From JAAYCI01 sp964371725 (GTDB lineage Bacteria; Bacillota; Clostridia; Oscillospirales; Ruminococcaceae), in NCBI GenBank assembly GCA_964371725.1, contig CAYJNQ010000030.1:1-21603 (forward strand): 21,603 nucleotides of DNA, given 5' to 3'. Positions 21,563 through 21,603 of this stretch are shown here, one piece after another (positions within the stretch are counted from its first letter, which is position 1; each line of letters starts with the position of its first letter). The notes beneath the pieces are model-generated. The model ran no database searches, had not been told where the DNA came from, and saw only the letters and a program-made list of their open reading frames with translations. A program made the translations under genes and the position numbers.

Positions 21563-21603
21563 TACGCTATTTTGTCGGGTTTGTTGGCGGACTCTTTCTC
21601 CTT

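Noticed and set aside
1..21603. CRISPR array or regularly spaced repeats
   Set aside because: No regularly spaced repeat units were found; repeats seen are isolated pairs.

Overview
The window looks like a chromosomal segment of a Gram-positive Clostridia-type bacterium (Bacillota, perhaps Oscillospiraceae/Ruminococcaceae-like). The evidence is strong AGGAGG-type ribosome binding sites, sigma-A promoters (several with extended -10), intrinsic terminators, an rpsF-ssb-rpsR operon, a Thermotoga-type DAHP synthase and a tRNA gene with encoded CCA. Base composition is moderate. There is no phage, CRISPR or plasmid signature; the only mobile DNA is a 5'-truncated transposase at the left edge. The taxonomic call is inference.

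Layout. 1-441: transposase remnant. 479-2924: a phenylalanine operon made of promoter, a 35-codon Phe-rich leader ORF, a perfect terminator hairpin, DAHP synthase and bifunctional PheA. 2960-4570: a GH3-family acyl-adenylating enzyme whose 5' end contains a terminator-like hairpin. 4694-5266 (-): HD-domain hydrolase. 5446-7137: M3 oligoendopeptidase. 7183-8097 (-): MetA with the acetyl-CoA-type residue Glu111. 8486-8767: HU-like protein. 8899-9993: a divergent pair, a small basic membrane protein and a self-cleaving XRE/S24 repressor, with two identical-format operators between them. 10191-11301 (-): rpsF-ssb-rpsR with a folded leader. 11559-15866: aroB-aroC-aroA-tyrA, tightly overlapped. 15904-17160 (-): membrane glycosyltransferase 2. 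17719-19791: EF-G-like GTPase with degenerate G motifs. 20002-20487: greA. 20553-21204: no recognisable gene. 21352-21438: tRNA-Leu(CAG), followed by two terminators.

How the genes work together. The window carries most of the common aromatic pathway plus both terminal branches, but split. The entry enzyme and the Phe branch sit together under what looks like Phe-dependent ribosome-mediated attenuation. The later shikimate steps and the Tyr branch are a separate operon with its own promoter. The Phe leader is the most notable find, because Gram-positive amino-acid operons are more usually controlled by T-boxes. The second notable system is the S24 repressor with its small membrane protein partner, which has the architecture of a damage- or stress-triggered switch.
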